From Limnohabitans sp. (GTDB lineage Bacteria; Pseudomonadota; Gammaproteobacteria; Burkholderiales; Burkholderiaceae_C): 5,158 bases of DNA. The notes below the pieces were generated by a model that was given only the letters and a program-made list of their open reading frames with translations, did not search any database and had not been told where the DNA came from. Every line of letters begins with the position of its first letter. Position 1 is the stretch's first letter. Position numbers and translations under genes: made by a program. The stretch spans positions 1 through 5,158 of the forward strand of contig JAHECM010000101.1 of assembly GCA_024641725.1 (NCBI GenBank), given 5' to 3'. This document shows, piece by piece, positions 1 to 5,158 of the stretch.

Positions 1-94
1 CACCAGCGCCGAATTCGCCAAGTTCATCCAGCAAGAACAAGCCCGCTGGAAGCCCGTGATTGCCAGGGCGCAGATCAAGCCTGAGGGGGTTTGA
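1..94 (+). CDS. Bug/TctC-family tripartite tricarboxylate transporter substrate-binding protein, C-terminal end only
   Basis: Reading from base 2, an open frame of 30 codons ends at TGA 92-94. It contains the stretch AEFAKFIQQEQARWKPVIA followed by a short tail. A segment of the form 'xEFxxFIxxExxRWxxVI' just before the stop is typical of the last helix of Bug (TctC-like) periplasmic solute-binding proteins. These are very numerous in Burkholderiales and bind carboxylates, including aromatic acids, for TctAB-type permeases or sensing. The N-terminus, signal peptide and ligand pocket lie outside the window, so the ligand cannot be judged. The gene converges on the amidohydrolase with only 6 bases between stop codons. 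A role in taking up an aromatic acid for the neighbouring catabolic genes is plausible but rests on proximity alone. Confidence 0.72.
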   Translation, partial: TSAEFAKFIQQEQARWKPVIARAQIKPEGV

Positions 95-103
95 GCACCC
101 TCA
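82..103. terminator. Weak convergent hairpin spanning both stop codons
   Basis: TGAGGG at 82-87 pairs perfectly with CCCTCA at 98-103, with a 10-base loop. The hairpin covers the stop codons of the Bug-type gene (+) and the amidohydrolase (-). It could damp read-through between the two converging genes. There is no T-run on either side and the stem is only 6 bp, so it is not a convincing intrinsic terminator and may be chance. Confidence 0.2.
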
Positions 104-976
104 CGCCATTGGCGTGTCCAAACCCAGCAAGCGCACCGCGTTGTCCTTCAAGATGCCGGGCATCACCTCGGGTTTGAAGCCGGCCACCTCAAAGTCTTTC
201 ATCCAACGCTCGGGCGTGATGAGCGGGTAGTCGCTGCCAAACAAGACGCGGTCTTTGAGCAGCGTGTTGGCGTACTGAATGAGCTGCTTGGGAAAGTACT
301 TGGGGCTCCAGCCCGACAAGTCGATCCACACATTGGGCTTGTGCGTGGCCAAGCTCAGCGCTTCGTCTTGCCACGGAAAGCTGGGGTGGGCCATGACGAT
401 TTGCATGTCGGGCCAGTCGATGGCCACGTCTTCGAGCAGCATGGGGTTGCTGTTTTGCAAGCGCAAGCCGCCCCCACAACGCATGCCAGAGCCAATGCCG
501 CTGTGGCCGGTGTGAAAGATGGCGGGCAGCTTGTACTCGTTGATGACTTCGTAAATCGGCCAAGCCATGCGGTCATAAGGCACAAAGCCTTGCACCGTGG
601 GGTGGAACTTGAAGCCCTTGATGCCCTCTTCCTTGATCAGGCGCTCGGCCTCGCGTGCGCCCATCTTGCCCTTGTGCGGGTCGATGCTGGCAAAGGCAAT
701 CATCATGTCGCTGTTGTCACGCGCGGCTTTGGCGATCTCTTCGTTCGGGATGCGGCGGCGGCCCAGCTGCGACTCGCTGTCCACCGTGAACATGACCAAA
801 CCGATTTTCTTTTCTCGGTAAAAGGCCACGGTCTCGTCGATGGTGGGGCGGCGGTTGCTGCCAAAGAACTTGTCGGCGGCGCGGTCGTATTCCTCGCCGT
901 AGTTGTCAAACGGGTTCCAGCAGCTCACTTCGGCGTGGGTGTGGATGTCGATGGCGATCAGGTCTTGGTGTTTCAT
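101..976 (-). CDS. Amidohydrolase (COG2159/ACMSD-like), probable aryl-beta-ketoacyl-CoA hydrolase
   Basis: A complete 291-residue protein of the amidohydrolase-2 (ACMSD-like) TIM-barrel family, predicted cytosolic and metal-dependent. The expected metal-site residues are visible in order: HxH at H12/H14 (DIHTH), H155 (IFHTG), H197 (MAHPSFPW) and D249 (FGSDYP). GFKFHP (121-126) is a further conserved family segment. Length is normal for the family and there is no signal peptide. The start ATG is preceded by GGAGA (complement of 987-991) about 10 bases upstream, and HxH lies close to the N-terminus as expected, so the start is well supported. Family knowledge: hydrolases of this kind (CouO in Rhodococcus p-coumarate catabolism; proteins annotated 4-hydroxyphenyl-beta-ketoacyl-CoA hydrolase) split the beta-ketoacyl-CoA from hydroxycinnamates into the free benzoate and acetyl-CoA. 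Its divergent position next to a hydratase, a feruloyl-CoA ligase and a thiolase supports that role. The alternative is a decarboxylase or lactonase of the same superfamily acting on another aromatic intermediate. Confidence 0.85.
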   Translation of the reverse strand: MKHQDLIAIDIHTHAEVSCWNPFDNYGEEYDRAADKFFGSNRRPTIDETVAFYREKKIGLVMFTVDSESQLGRRRIPNEEIAKAARDNSDMMIAFASIDPHKGKMGAREAERLIKEEGIKGFKFHPTVQGFVPYDRMAWPIYEVINEYKLPAIFHTGHSGIGSGMRCGGGLRLQNSNPMLLEDVAIDWPDMQIVMAHPSFPWQDEALSLATHKPNVWIDLSGWSPKYFPKQLIQYANTLLKDRVLFGSDYPLITPERWMKDFEVAGFKPEVMPGILKDNAVRLLGLDTPMA

Positions 977-1117
977 GGTGTGCGTGTCTCCATTGCAGTG
1001 TGTGGACGATAGCCGATGCCGTGCAAACGGGGTGTCACTTGCAAGCGGCCGGGCATTTTCAGGGCAAACCTAGGGAAATCCCCAAGAAAGAAACTGCACC
1101 GACCTGCTCACAATATC

Positions 1118-1132
1118 GTTATCAATAATAAC
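1118..1132. promoter_or_regulatory. Candidate operator: GTTAT-N5-ATAAC palindrome
   Basis: The 15-base sequence GTTATCAATAATAAC has perfect 5-base arms, and 12 of its 15 positions are symmetric. It lies in the most AT-rich patch (about 1111-1135) of an otherwise GC-rich divergent region, on top of the candidate leftward -10. Hydroxycinnamate clusters are often controlled by MarR-family repressors that respond to the CoA thioester (CouR is an example) and bind AT-rich palindromes of about this size. Assigning a MarR protein here is inference, as no regulator gene is in the window. Confidence 0.4.
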
Positions 1133-1152
1133 CTTCTTGACCTCCCGGTCAA
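1118..1152 (-). promoter_or_regulatory. Candidate sigma70 promoter for the amidohydrolase gene
   Basis: On the minus strand, TTGACC (complement of 1147-1152) is followed after 16 bases by TATTAT (complement of 1125-1130). Each hexamer matches the sigma70 consensus at 5 of 6 positions. Transcription would begin near 1118, leaving a leader of about 140 bases before the ATG at 976. The -10 lies inside one inverted repeat (1118-1132), and the -35 is the inner six bases of the right arm of another (1136-1153). This geometry suits repression by a dimeric regulator. No comparably good promoter is visible for the rightward genes: plus-strand TTGACC at 1137-1142 has no acceptable -10 and would start transcription at the ATG itself. 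Confidence 0.5.
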
Positions 1153-1153
1153 G
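1136..1153. promoter_or_regulatory. Perfect 7-bp inverted repeat CTTGACC-TCCC-GGTCAAG
   Basis: Arms 1136-1142 and 1147-1153 are perfectly complementary around a 4-base loop, ending 19 bases before the hydratase ATG. It could be a second protein-binding site, since it includes a TTGACC -35-like hexamer on each strand. It could instead be a small RNA hairpin in the leader of the rightward transcript, just ahead of the weak Shine-Dalgarno-like GAAAGA. The sequence does not decide between these. Confidence 0.4.
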
Positions 1154-1172
1154 TCTCTTGAAAGACAACCCG

Positions 1173-1982
1173 ATGACAACGCAGAGCCACCCGATCCTTG
1201 AACGTGCCGCAGCCCATGGCGTGGCCCTGGAGATGCAAGGCGCTGTCGCCGTGGTGCGTCTGTGCCGCCCCGCCAAACGCAACGCCTTGAACGACGGCCT
1301 GATCGAAGCCCTGCGCGATGTGTTCCAAAACCTGCCCGCCAAGGCCGGTGCCGCCGTCATTCACGGCGAAGGTGATCACTTCTGTGCCGGTCTGGACCTG
1401 TCCGAGCTCAAGGAGCGCGACGCGGGCGAGGGCATCCACCACTCGCGCAGCTGGCACGTCGCGCTGAACGCGGTCGAGCAAGGCCGCGTGCCGGTGGTGG
1501 CAGCGCTGCACGGCGCGGTGGTCGGCGGCGGCCTGGAGCTGGCCAGCGCCAGCCACATCCGCGTGGCCGACGAGAGCACGTTTTACGCCCTGCCCGAAGG
1601 CACACGGGGCATTTTTGTGGGCGGTGGCGGCTCGGTGCGTGTGCCCAAGCTGATTGGCGCTGCCCGCATGACCGACATGATGCTGACAGGCCGCGTATAC
1701 AACGCGCAAGACGGCGAGCGCGTGGGCTTGGCCCAATACCTGGTGCCCACGGGCACCGCCTTGACCAAGGCCATCGAGCTGGCCACCCGCATCGCCACCA
1801 ACGCGCCGCTGACCAACTTTGCTTTGATGCACGCGCTGCCCCGCATTGCCGAGCAACCTGCAGACCACGGGCTCTTCACCGAAGCGCTGATGGCCTCGGT
1901 GGCCCAGTCTGCGCCCGAGGCCAAAGCCCGCGTGCGTGCCTTCCTCGAAGGCAAAGCGGCCAAAGTGCAAAAAACCAACTGA
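1173..1982 (+). CDS. Enoyl-CoA hydratase, crotonase family (probable hydroxycinnamoyl-CoA hydratase)
   Basis: A complete 269-residue crotonase-fold protein, normal length for a single-domain enoyl-CoA hydratase and predicted cytosolic. Visible features in order: beta-strand start VAVVRLCRPAKRNALN (25-40); first oxyanion-hole segment HFCAGLDLSELK (69-80); second oxyanion segment HGAVVGGGLELA (113-124); the PEGTRGI loop (141-147). E122 (in GGGLEL) and E142 (in LPEG) are 20 residues apart, matching the two catalytic glutamates of rat mitochondrial hydratase (E144/E164). The HCHL aldolases that make vanillin have serine at the first position, so plain hydration is the better prediction. The chosen ATG is preceded by purine-rich GAAAGA about 7 bases upstream. 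An in-frame TTG at 1137 would add 12 residues encoded by the inverted repeat and is unlikely. It heads the rightward gene series, 30 bases before the feruloyl-CoA synthetase-like gene, and would hydrate that enzyme's product. Crotonases vary in function, so the substrate is inferred from context. Confidence 0.88.
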   Translation: MTTQSHPILERAAAHGVALEMQGAVAVVRLCRPAKRNALNDGLIEALRDVFQNLPAKAGAAVIHGEGDHFCAGLDLSELKERDAGEGIHHSRSWHVALNAVEQGRVPVVAALHGAVVGGGLELASASHIRVADESTFYALPEGTRGIFVGGGGSVRVPKLIGAARMTDMMLTGRVYNAQDGERVGLAQYLVPTGTALTKAIELATRIATNAPLTNFALMHALPRIAEQPADHGLFTEALMASVAQSAPEAKARVRAFLEGKAAKVQKTN

Positions 1983-2001
1983 GCCAACTGAGCCGACTGG
2001 A
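1975..2001 (+). repeat. 9-base tandem repeat creating double in-frame stops
   Basis: CCAACTGAG occurs at 1975-1983 and again at 1984-1992, followed by a degenerate third copy CCGACTGGA (1993-2001). Because the period is a multiple of three, the hydratase stop TGA (1980-1982) is repeated in frame at 1989-1991. It looks like a small slippage duplication across the stop codon. No function is implied beyond a backup stop in the short gap before the next gene. Confidence 0.7.
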
Positions 2002-2012
2002 ACAGACACACC

Positions 2013-3863
2013 ATGACCGCCCCCAAATTTCGCCCCCTTCAGTTCGGCGTGACCCGCGTCACCCTGCGCGATGGCGTGCCCGGCACCCACTACCTCAAAG
2101 CCGAGCAAGACTTGCAACCTTTTGCTGAGCGCATGACCGACCGCTTGCAGCATTGGGCCCAAGTCAAGCCTGAGCAGACCTTCATGGCGCGCCGCGTCAA
2201 GCAAGCCGATGGCACCTTGGGCGACTGGAAACACATCAGCTACGCGCAAGCGTGGCAGACCGCCCGCAGCATCGCGCAAGGCCTGATCGACCGGGGCCTG
2301 AATGCCGAGCGCCCCGTCGTCATCCTGAGCGAAAACAGCCTCGAACACGCCCTGTTGGCCCTCGGTGCGATGCTGGCCGGTGTGCCCTTTGTGCCCACTT
2401 CTCCGCCCTACTCGCTGGTCAGTGTGGACTACGACAAGCTCAAGCACGTGCTGAACACCGTCACGCCCGGCATGGTCTTCGCGTCGGACGCCCGCTATGC
2501 CAAAGCCATTGCCGCCACCGTCGGTGCGGACATGGAAATCGTCATGGCCGAAGGCGGCGTAGAGGGCCGCCAAGTCACCGCGTTCGACAGCCTGTGCGCC
2601 ACCGTCGCCACACCCGCCGTGGACGCGGCGATTGCGGCCACCGGCCCCGACACCATCGTCAAATTCTTGTTCACCAGCGGCTCCACCAAGCTGCCCAAAG
2701 CGGTCATCAACACCCAGCGCCTGTGGTGTGCCAACCAACAGCAAATGGCGCAGTCCATGCCGGTGCTGGCCGAGCAAGAGTTGGTGCTGGTCGACTGGCT
2801 GCCGTGGAACCACACCTTTGGTGGCAACCACAACGTGGGCATGGTGATCTACCACGGCGGCACGCTGTACATCGACGACGGCAAGCCCACCCCCGCCCTG
2901 ATTGGCGAGACTTTGCGCAACCTGCGCGAGATCGCGCCCACGGTGTACTTCAACGTGCCCACCGGTTTTGAAGCGATTGCCAACGCCATGACCCGCGACG
3001 ACCAGCTGCGCAAGACGCTGCTGTCACGCGTGCAGATGTTCTTTTATGCCGGTGCCGCATTGGCCCAGCCGATCTGGGACAGCCTGTACGCCTCGCAAGA
3101 GCGCGAAGTGGGCGAGCGCATCGTCATGGGCACGGGCTTGGGCATGACCGAGTCCGGCCCGTTTGGCATTTTTGTGACCAACCCCTTTGTGCAAGCGGGC
3201 GACCTGGGCGTGCCCACGCCCGGCTTGGAGCTCAAGCTGGTGGACATGCAGGGCAAGACCGAGGTGCGCTACCGGGGCCCCAACATCACGCCCGGTTACT
3301 GGCGAAACGCCCCAGAAACCGCTGGCGCGTTCGACGAAGAAGGCTTTTTTTGCACCGGCGACGCGGTCAAGTGGATCGACGAAACCGACATCCACCTGGG
3401 CCTGAAGTTCGACGGCCGCATTGCCGAAGACTTCAAACTGGCCACCGGCACCTTTGTGAGCGTGGGCCCGCTGCGCGGCAAGATCATTGCCGCTGGCGCG
3501 CCTTACATCCAAGACGCGGTGCTCACCGGCATCAACTTGAAGGAAGTCGGTGCCATGGTGTTCCCGACGCCCGCGGTGCGCGCCTTGAGCGGCCTGCCCG
3601 CCGACGCGCCCATGGCCGATGTGCTGGCCGCAGCCCCCGTGCTGGCCAAGTTCCAAGAGATCGTCAACACGCTGGCCCAGAGCGCCACCGGCAGCGCCAA
3701 CCGCATTGCCCGCCTGTGCTTGCTGTCTGAGCCGCCCACCATTGACAAGGGCGAGATCACCGACAAAGGCTCGATCAACCAGCGCGCCGTGCTCACCCAC
3801 CGCGCTGACACGGTGGCCAAGCTGCACGACGGCACGCTGCACAGCATTGTGAAACCCCAATGA
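2013..3863 (+). CDS. fcs: Feruloyl-CoA synthetase-like AMP-dependent acyl-CoA ligase
   Basis: A complete 616-residue member of the ANL adenylate-forming superfamily, close in length to Pseudomonas Fcs (about 630). It would activate ferulate, p-coumarate or caffeate with ATP and CoA to the CoA thioester, the entry step of the pathway. Core motifs in order: phosphate-binding loop TSGSTKLPKAV (221-231); LPWNHTFGGNHN (263-274); GTGLGMTESGPF (373-384), the adenine/AMP motif; the aspartate motif FFCTGD (445-450, D450); hinge region FDGRIAEDFKLATG (466-479); C-terminal GEITDKGSINQRAVL (580-594), where K585 is the probable adenylation lysine. LPWNHTFGGNHN, the FKLATGTFVSVGPLR stretch and EITDKGxINQRAV are familiar from proteins annotated as feruloyl-CoA synthase. 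The P-loop has K226 where the ANL consensus has glycine. The start is the first ATG after the hydratase; the ribosome site (GGAACAG) is weak, so translation may be coupled. Exact substrate preference cannot be read from sequence. Confidence 0.88.
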   Translation: MTAPKFRPLQFGVTRVTLRDGVPGTHYLKAEQDLQPFAERMTDRLQHWAQVKPEQTFMARRVKQADGTLGDWKHISYAQAWQTARSIAQGLIDRGLNAERPVVILSENSLEHALLALGAMLAGVPFVPTSPPYSLVSVDYDKLKHVLNTVTPGMVFASDARYAKAIAATVGADMEIVMAEGGVEGRQVTAFDSLCATVATPAVDAAIAATGPDTIVKFLFTSGSTKLPKAVINTQRLWCANQQQMAQSMPVLAEQELVLVDWLPWNHTFGGNHNVGMVIYHGGTLYIDDGKPTPALIGETLRNLREIAPTVYFNVPTGFEAIANAMTRDDQLRKTLLSRVQMFFYAGAALAQPIWDSLYASQEREVGERIVMGTGLGMTESGPFGIFVTNPFVQAGDLGVPTPGLELKLVDMQGKTEVRYRGPNITPGYWRNAPETAGAFDEEGFFCTGDAVKWIDETDIHLGLKFDGRIAEDFKLATGTFVSVGPLRGKIIAAGAPYIQDAVLTGINLKEVGAMVFPTPAVRALSGLPADAPMADVLAAAPVLAKFQEIVNTLAQSATGSANRIARLCLLSEPPTIDKGEITDKGSINQRAVLTHRADTVAKLHDGTLHSIVKPQ

Positions 3864-3870
3864 ACGACCA

Positions 3871-3949
3871 GTAGGAGCAACGCCCCCGTCGCGAAAACCG
3901 CCCGGCGAAAACCGCCTAGCGAAAATCGCGACGAGGGCGTCGCTCCTAC
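3871..3949. repeat. REPIN-like element: two inverted REP palindromes
   Basis: Two 23-base arms (3871-3893 and 3927-3949) are inverted copies matching at 21 of 23 positions, separated by 33 bases. Both arms start from the outside with GTAGGAGC. Each is itself a small palindrome: the right arm has GCGACG-AGGG-CGTCGC (3928-3943, perfect 6-bp stem), and the left arm has the same stem with one A/C mismatch. An outer GTAG followed by a short imperfect palindrome is the hallmark of REP sequences, and an inverted pair is the REPIN/BIME arrangement moved by RAYT (TnpA-REP) transposases. In minus-strand RNA both arm differences become G-U pairs. It lies between the ligase stop and the thiolase ATG and could affect mRNA stability or polarity. 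There is no following T-run, so it is not a classical terminator. Confidence 0.75.
3891..3932 (+). repeat. Three tandem 14-base repeats in the REPIN loop
   Basis: Units GCGAAAACCGCCCG (3891-3904), GCGAAAACCGCCTA (3905-3918) and the diverged GCGAAAATCGCGAC (3919-3932) run head to tail. The first and last units overlap the inner ends of the REP arms (GCGAAAA is the natural continuation of the left arm). The loop therefore seems to have grown by duplication of the REP-proximal sequence. No ORF or binding site is recognised in it. Confidence 0.7.
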
Positions 3950-3969
3950 AAGAAACCGAAAGAAACAAC

Positions 3970-5158
3970 ATGGCCTCCAAAGGATTTTTCAACGCCTTCG
4001 CCGACGTCTGGATGCACGAAGGCGTGCGCACACCGATGGTCGATTACTGCGGCGCATTGGGCCACATCTCACCCACCGACATGGGCATCAAGGCCGCCCG
4101 CGAAGCGCTCAAACGCGCGGGCATTGACCCCACCGACATTGGCTCGGTGTTGACCGGCAACATGGCCCCCGGCGACTTTGACCAGTTCTTTTTGCCCCGC
4201 CACATTGGCCTGTACGCGGGTGTGCCCGTGGACGTGCCCGCCCTGATGGCGCAGCGCATTTGCGGCACCGGCTTTGAGCTGTTTCGCCAAGCGGGCGAGC
4301 AAATCGAAGCGGGCGTGTGCGACGCCGCGTTGGTGGTCGGCACCGAGAGCATGACGCGCAACCCGATTGCCGCCTTTGACCACCGCAGCGGCTTCAAGCT
4401 GGGCGCGCCCGTGGGCTTCAAGGACTTCATGTGGGAAGCACTCAAGGACCCGGCCGCTGGCATCAACATGATCCAGACCGCCGAAAACTTGGCCAAGAAA
4501 TACAACATCAGCCGCGAAGAGGTGGACCAGTTCGCCTCCGACTCGTTTACCAAGGCCGTGGCGGCGCAGCAAAGCGGCTTTCACGCGGGCGAAATCGTGC
4601 CCGTCATCACCGAAAAGTTCGAGCTCGAGGGCTACAAGCCCCGTGGCATCAAGCTGCAAGGCAAGGTCAACGAGGTCAGTGCCGACACGCACCCCCGCAT
4701 CTCGCCCGCCGAGGTGCTGGCCAAGCTGCGTCCTGTGTATGACGGTGGCGTGCAAACCGGTGGCAACAGCGCCGCCTTGGTCGATGCCGCCGCCGCCTGC
4801 GTGGTGACATCGGGTGCGTATGCCCAAAAATTAGCCCAAGCCAATGGAAAACAGCCCATCGCCCGCGTGGTGGCTGCCGCCGTGGCCGGTGTGCCACCCG
4901 AGATCATGGGCATTGGCCCCGCCCCTGCCATCCGCTTGCTGCTGGAGCGCACGGGCCTCACATTGGCGCAGATTGACCGTTTCGAGATCAACGAAGCCCA
5001 AGGCGCGCAAACCTTGGCGGTGGGCCGCGAGCTGGGATTGGATATGTCCAAGCTCAACGTCAACGGCGGCGCGATCGCGCTGGGCCACCCACTGGCCACC
5101 ACCGGCGTGCGCCTGACCATCACCCTGGCCCGCGAGCTGCAACGCTCGGGCAAGCGCT
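3970..5158 (+). CDS. Thiolase / acetyl-CoA acetyltransferase family protein, C-terminus cut by window end
   Basis: An uninterrupted frame of 396 codons runs from ATG 3970 to the window edge with no stop. It is a thiolase-superfamily acyltransferase, predicted cytosolic. Visible features: GVRTP (18-22) near the start; nucleophile C98 in RICGTGFE; the loop-domain region around 150-250; GGVQTGGNSAALVDAAAA (259-276); NEAQGAQ (341-347); NVNGGAIALGHPLATTG (363-379) with catalytic H373. The second catalytic cysteine normally follows that histidine by about 30 residues, at about residue 403, just beyond the window. Full length is probably about 430. In this context it would cleave the aryl-beta-ketoacyl-CoA with CoA to aroyl-CoA and acetyl-CoA; Pseudomonas ferulate clusters also carry a beta-ketothiolase (aat). 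The NEAF motif usual in thiolases reads NEAQ here. The upstream sequence is purine-rich (AAAGAAAC) without a good Shine-Dalgarno; a second in-frame ATG at 4012 is less likely because it leaves almost nothing before GVRTP. Confidence 0.87.
   Translation, partial: MASKGFFNAFADVWMHEGVRTPMVDYCGALGHISPTDMGIKAAREALKRAGIDPTDIGSVLTGNMAPGDFDQFFLPRHIGLYAGVPVDVPALMAQRICGTGFELFRQAGEQIEAGVCDAALVVGTESMTRNPIAAFDHRSGFKLGAPVGFKDFMWEALKDPAAGINMIQTAENLAKKYNISREEVDQFASDSFTKAVAAQQSGFHAGEIVPVITEKFELEGYKPRGIKLQGKVNEVSADTHPRISPAEVLAKLRPVYDGGVQTGGNSAALVDAAAACVVTSGAYAQKLAQANGKQPIARVVAAAVAGVPPEIMGIGPAPAIRLLLERTGLTLAQIDRFEINEAQGAQTLAVGRELGLDMSKLNVNGGAIALGHPLATTGVRLTITLARELQRSGKR

Noticed and set aside
341..1012. 223-codon plus-strand frame opposite the amidohydrolase
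   Set aside because: The minus-strand amidohydrolase has all metal-binding motifs and a ribosome site. The opposite frame is biased to A, V, H, G and D with no motif.
1016..1201. 61-codon plus-strand frame across the divergent promoter region into the hydratase
   Set aside because: It overlaps both inverted repeats and the hydratase start in another frame, has no ribosome site I can see, and has no recognisable sequence.
1149..2855. 568-codon open frame on the minus strand opposite the hydratase and ligase
   Set aside because: It is an antisense shadow of two well-supported genes in GC-rich DNA: the translation is rich in G, H, Q, A and R, has no recognisable motif, and runs straight across both genes and the gap between them.
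3871..3949. Reading the strong hairpin after the ligase as a Rho-independent terminator
   Set aside because: There is no T-run after the stem on either strand, each arm has an outer GTAG and its own internal palindrome, and the thiolase that follows belongs to the same pathway. A REP doublet explains it better.
3871..3949. CRISPR-like array suggested by repeated units
   Set aside because: The units are 14 bases, directly adjacent without spacers, and lie within an inverted-repeat element.
3024..4031. 335-codon minus-strand frame opposite the end of the ligase and the REPIN
   Set aside because: It overlaps the conserved ligase motifs and continues through the repeat into the thiolase start. 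Its composition is that of a third-position GC shadow, with no domain signal.
4069..4827. 252-codon minus-strand frame opposite the thiolase
   Set aside because: The plus strand carries an intact thiolase with catalytic C98 and H373; the antisense frame has low-complexity G/H/A/V-rich composition.

Overview
The window looks like part of an aromatic-acid catabolism locus from a GC-rich betaproteobacterium, most likely Burkholderiales/Comamonadaceae. That placement is inferred from the strong G/C bias at third codon positions, a Bug/TctC-type periplasmic binding protein end, and the style of the proteins. No 16S or other marker is present, so it is only a best guess.

Layout: bases 1-94 hold the last 30 codons of a Bug-family solute-binding protein (+). 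It converges, with a 6-base gap, on a complete metal-dependent amidohydrolase (-, 101-976). A 196-base divergent intergenic region (977-1172) carries two inverted repeats that overlap a good sigma70-like promoter reading towards the amidohydrolase. A rightward gene series follows: crotonase-family enoyl-CoA hydratase (1173-1982), 30 bases, feruloyl-CoA synthetase-like AMP-dependent ligase (2013-3863), 106 bases, then a thiolase (3970 to the window end, C-terminus missing). The 106-base gap is largely filled by a REPIN-like doublet of inverted REP palindromes with a 14-base tandem repeat in its loop.

How the genes fit together: the ligase would activate a hydroxycinnamate (ferulate, p-coumarate or caffeate) to its CoA ester. 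The crotonase would hydrate the side-chain double bond. A 3-hydroxyacyl-CoA dehydrogenase, not in this window, would oxidise the product to the beta-ketoacyl-CoA. The thiolase (giving aroyl-CoA plus acetyl-CoA) or the amidohydrolase (giving the free benzoate plus acetyl-CoA, as described for CouO-type hydrolases) would cleave it. The crotonase has both hydratase glutamates, which favours this CoA-dependent beta-oxidative route over the retro-aldol route that makes vanillin. The Bug protein may belong to uptake of the substrate, but this is only proximity.

Nothing here is clearly a new system. The points most worth checking are the coexistence of a hydrolytic and a thiolytic cleavage enzyme, the REPIN inside the operon, and the compact divergent control region.
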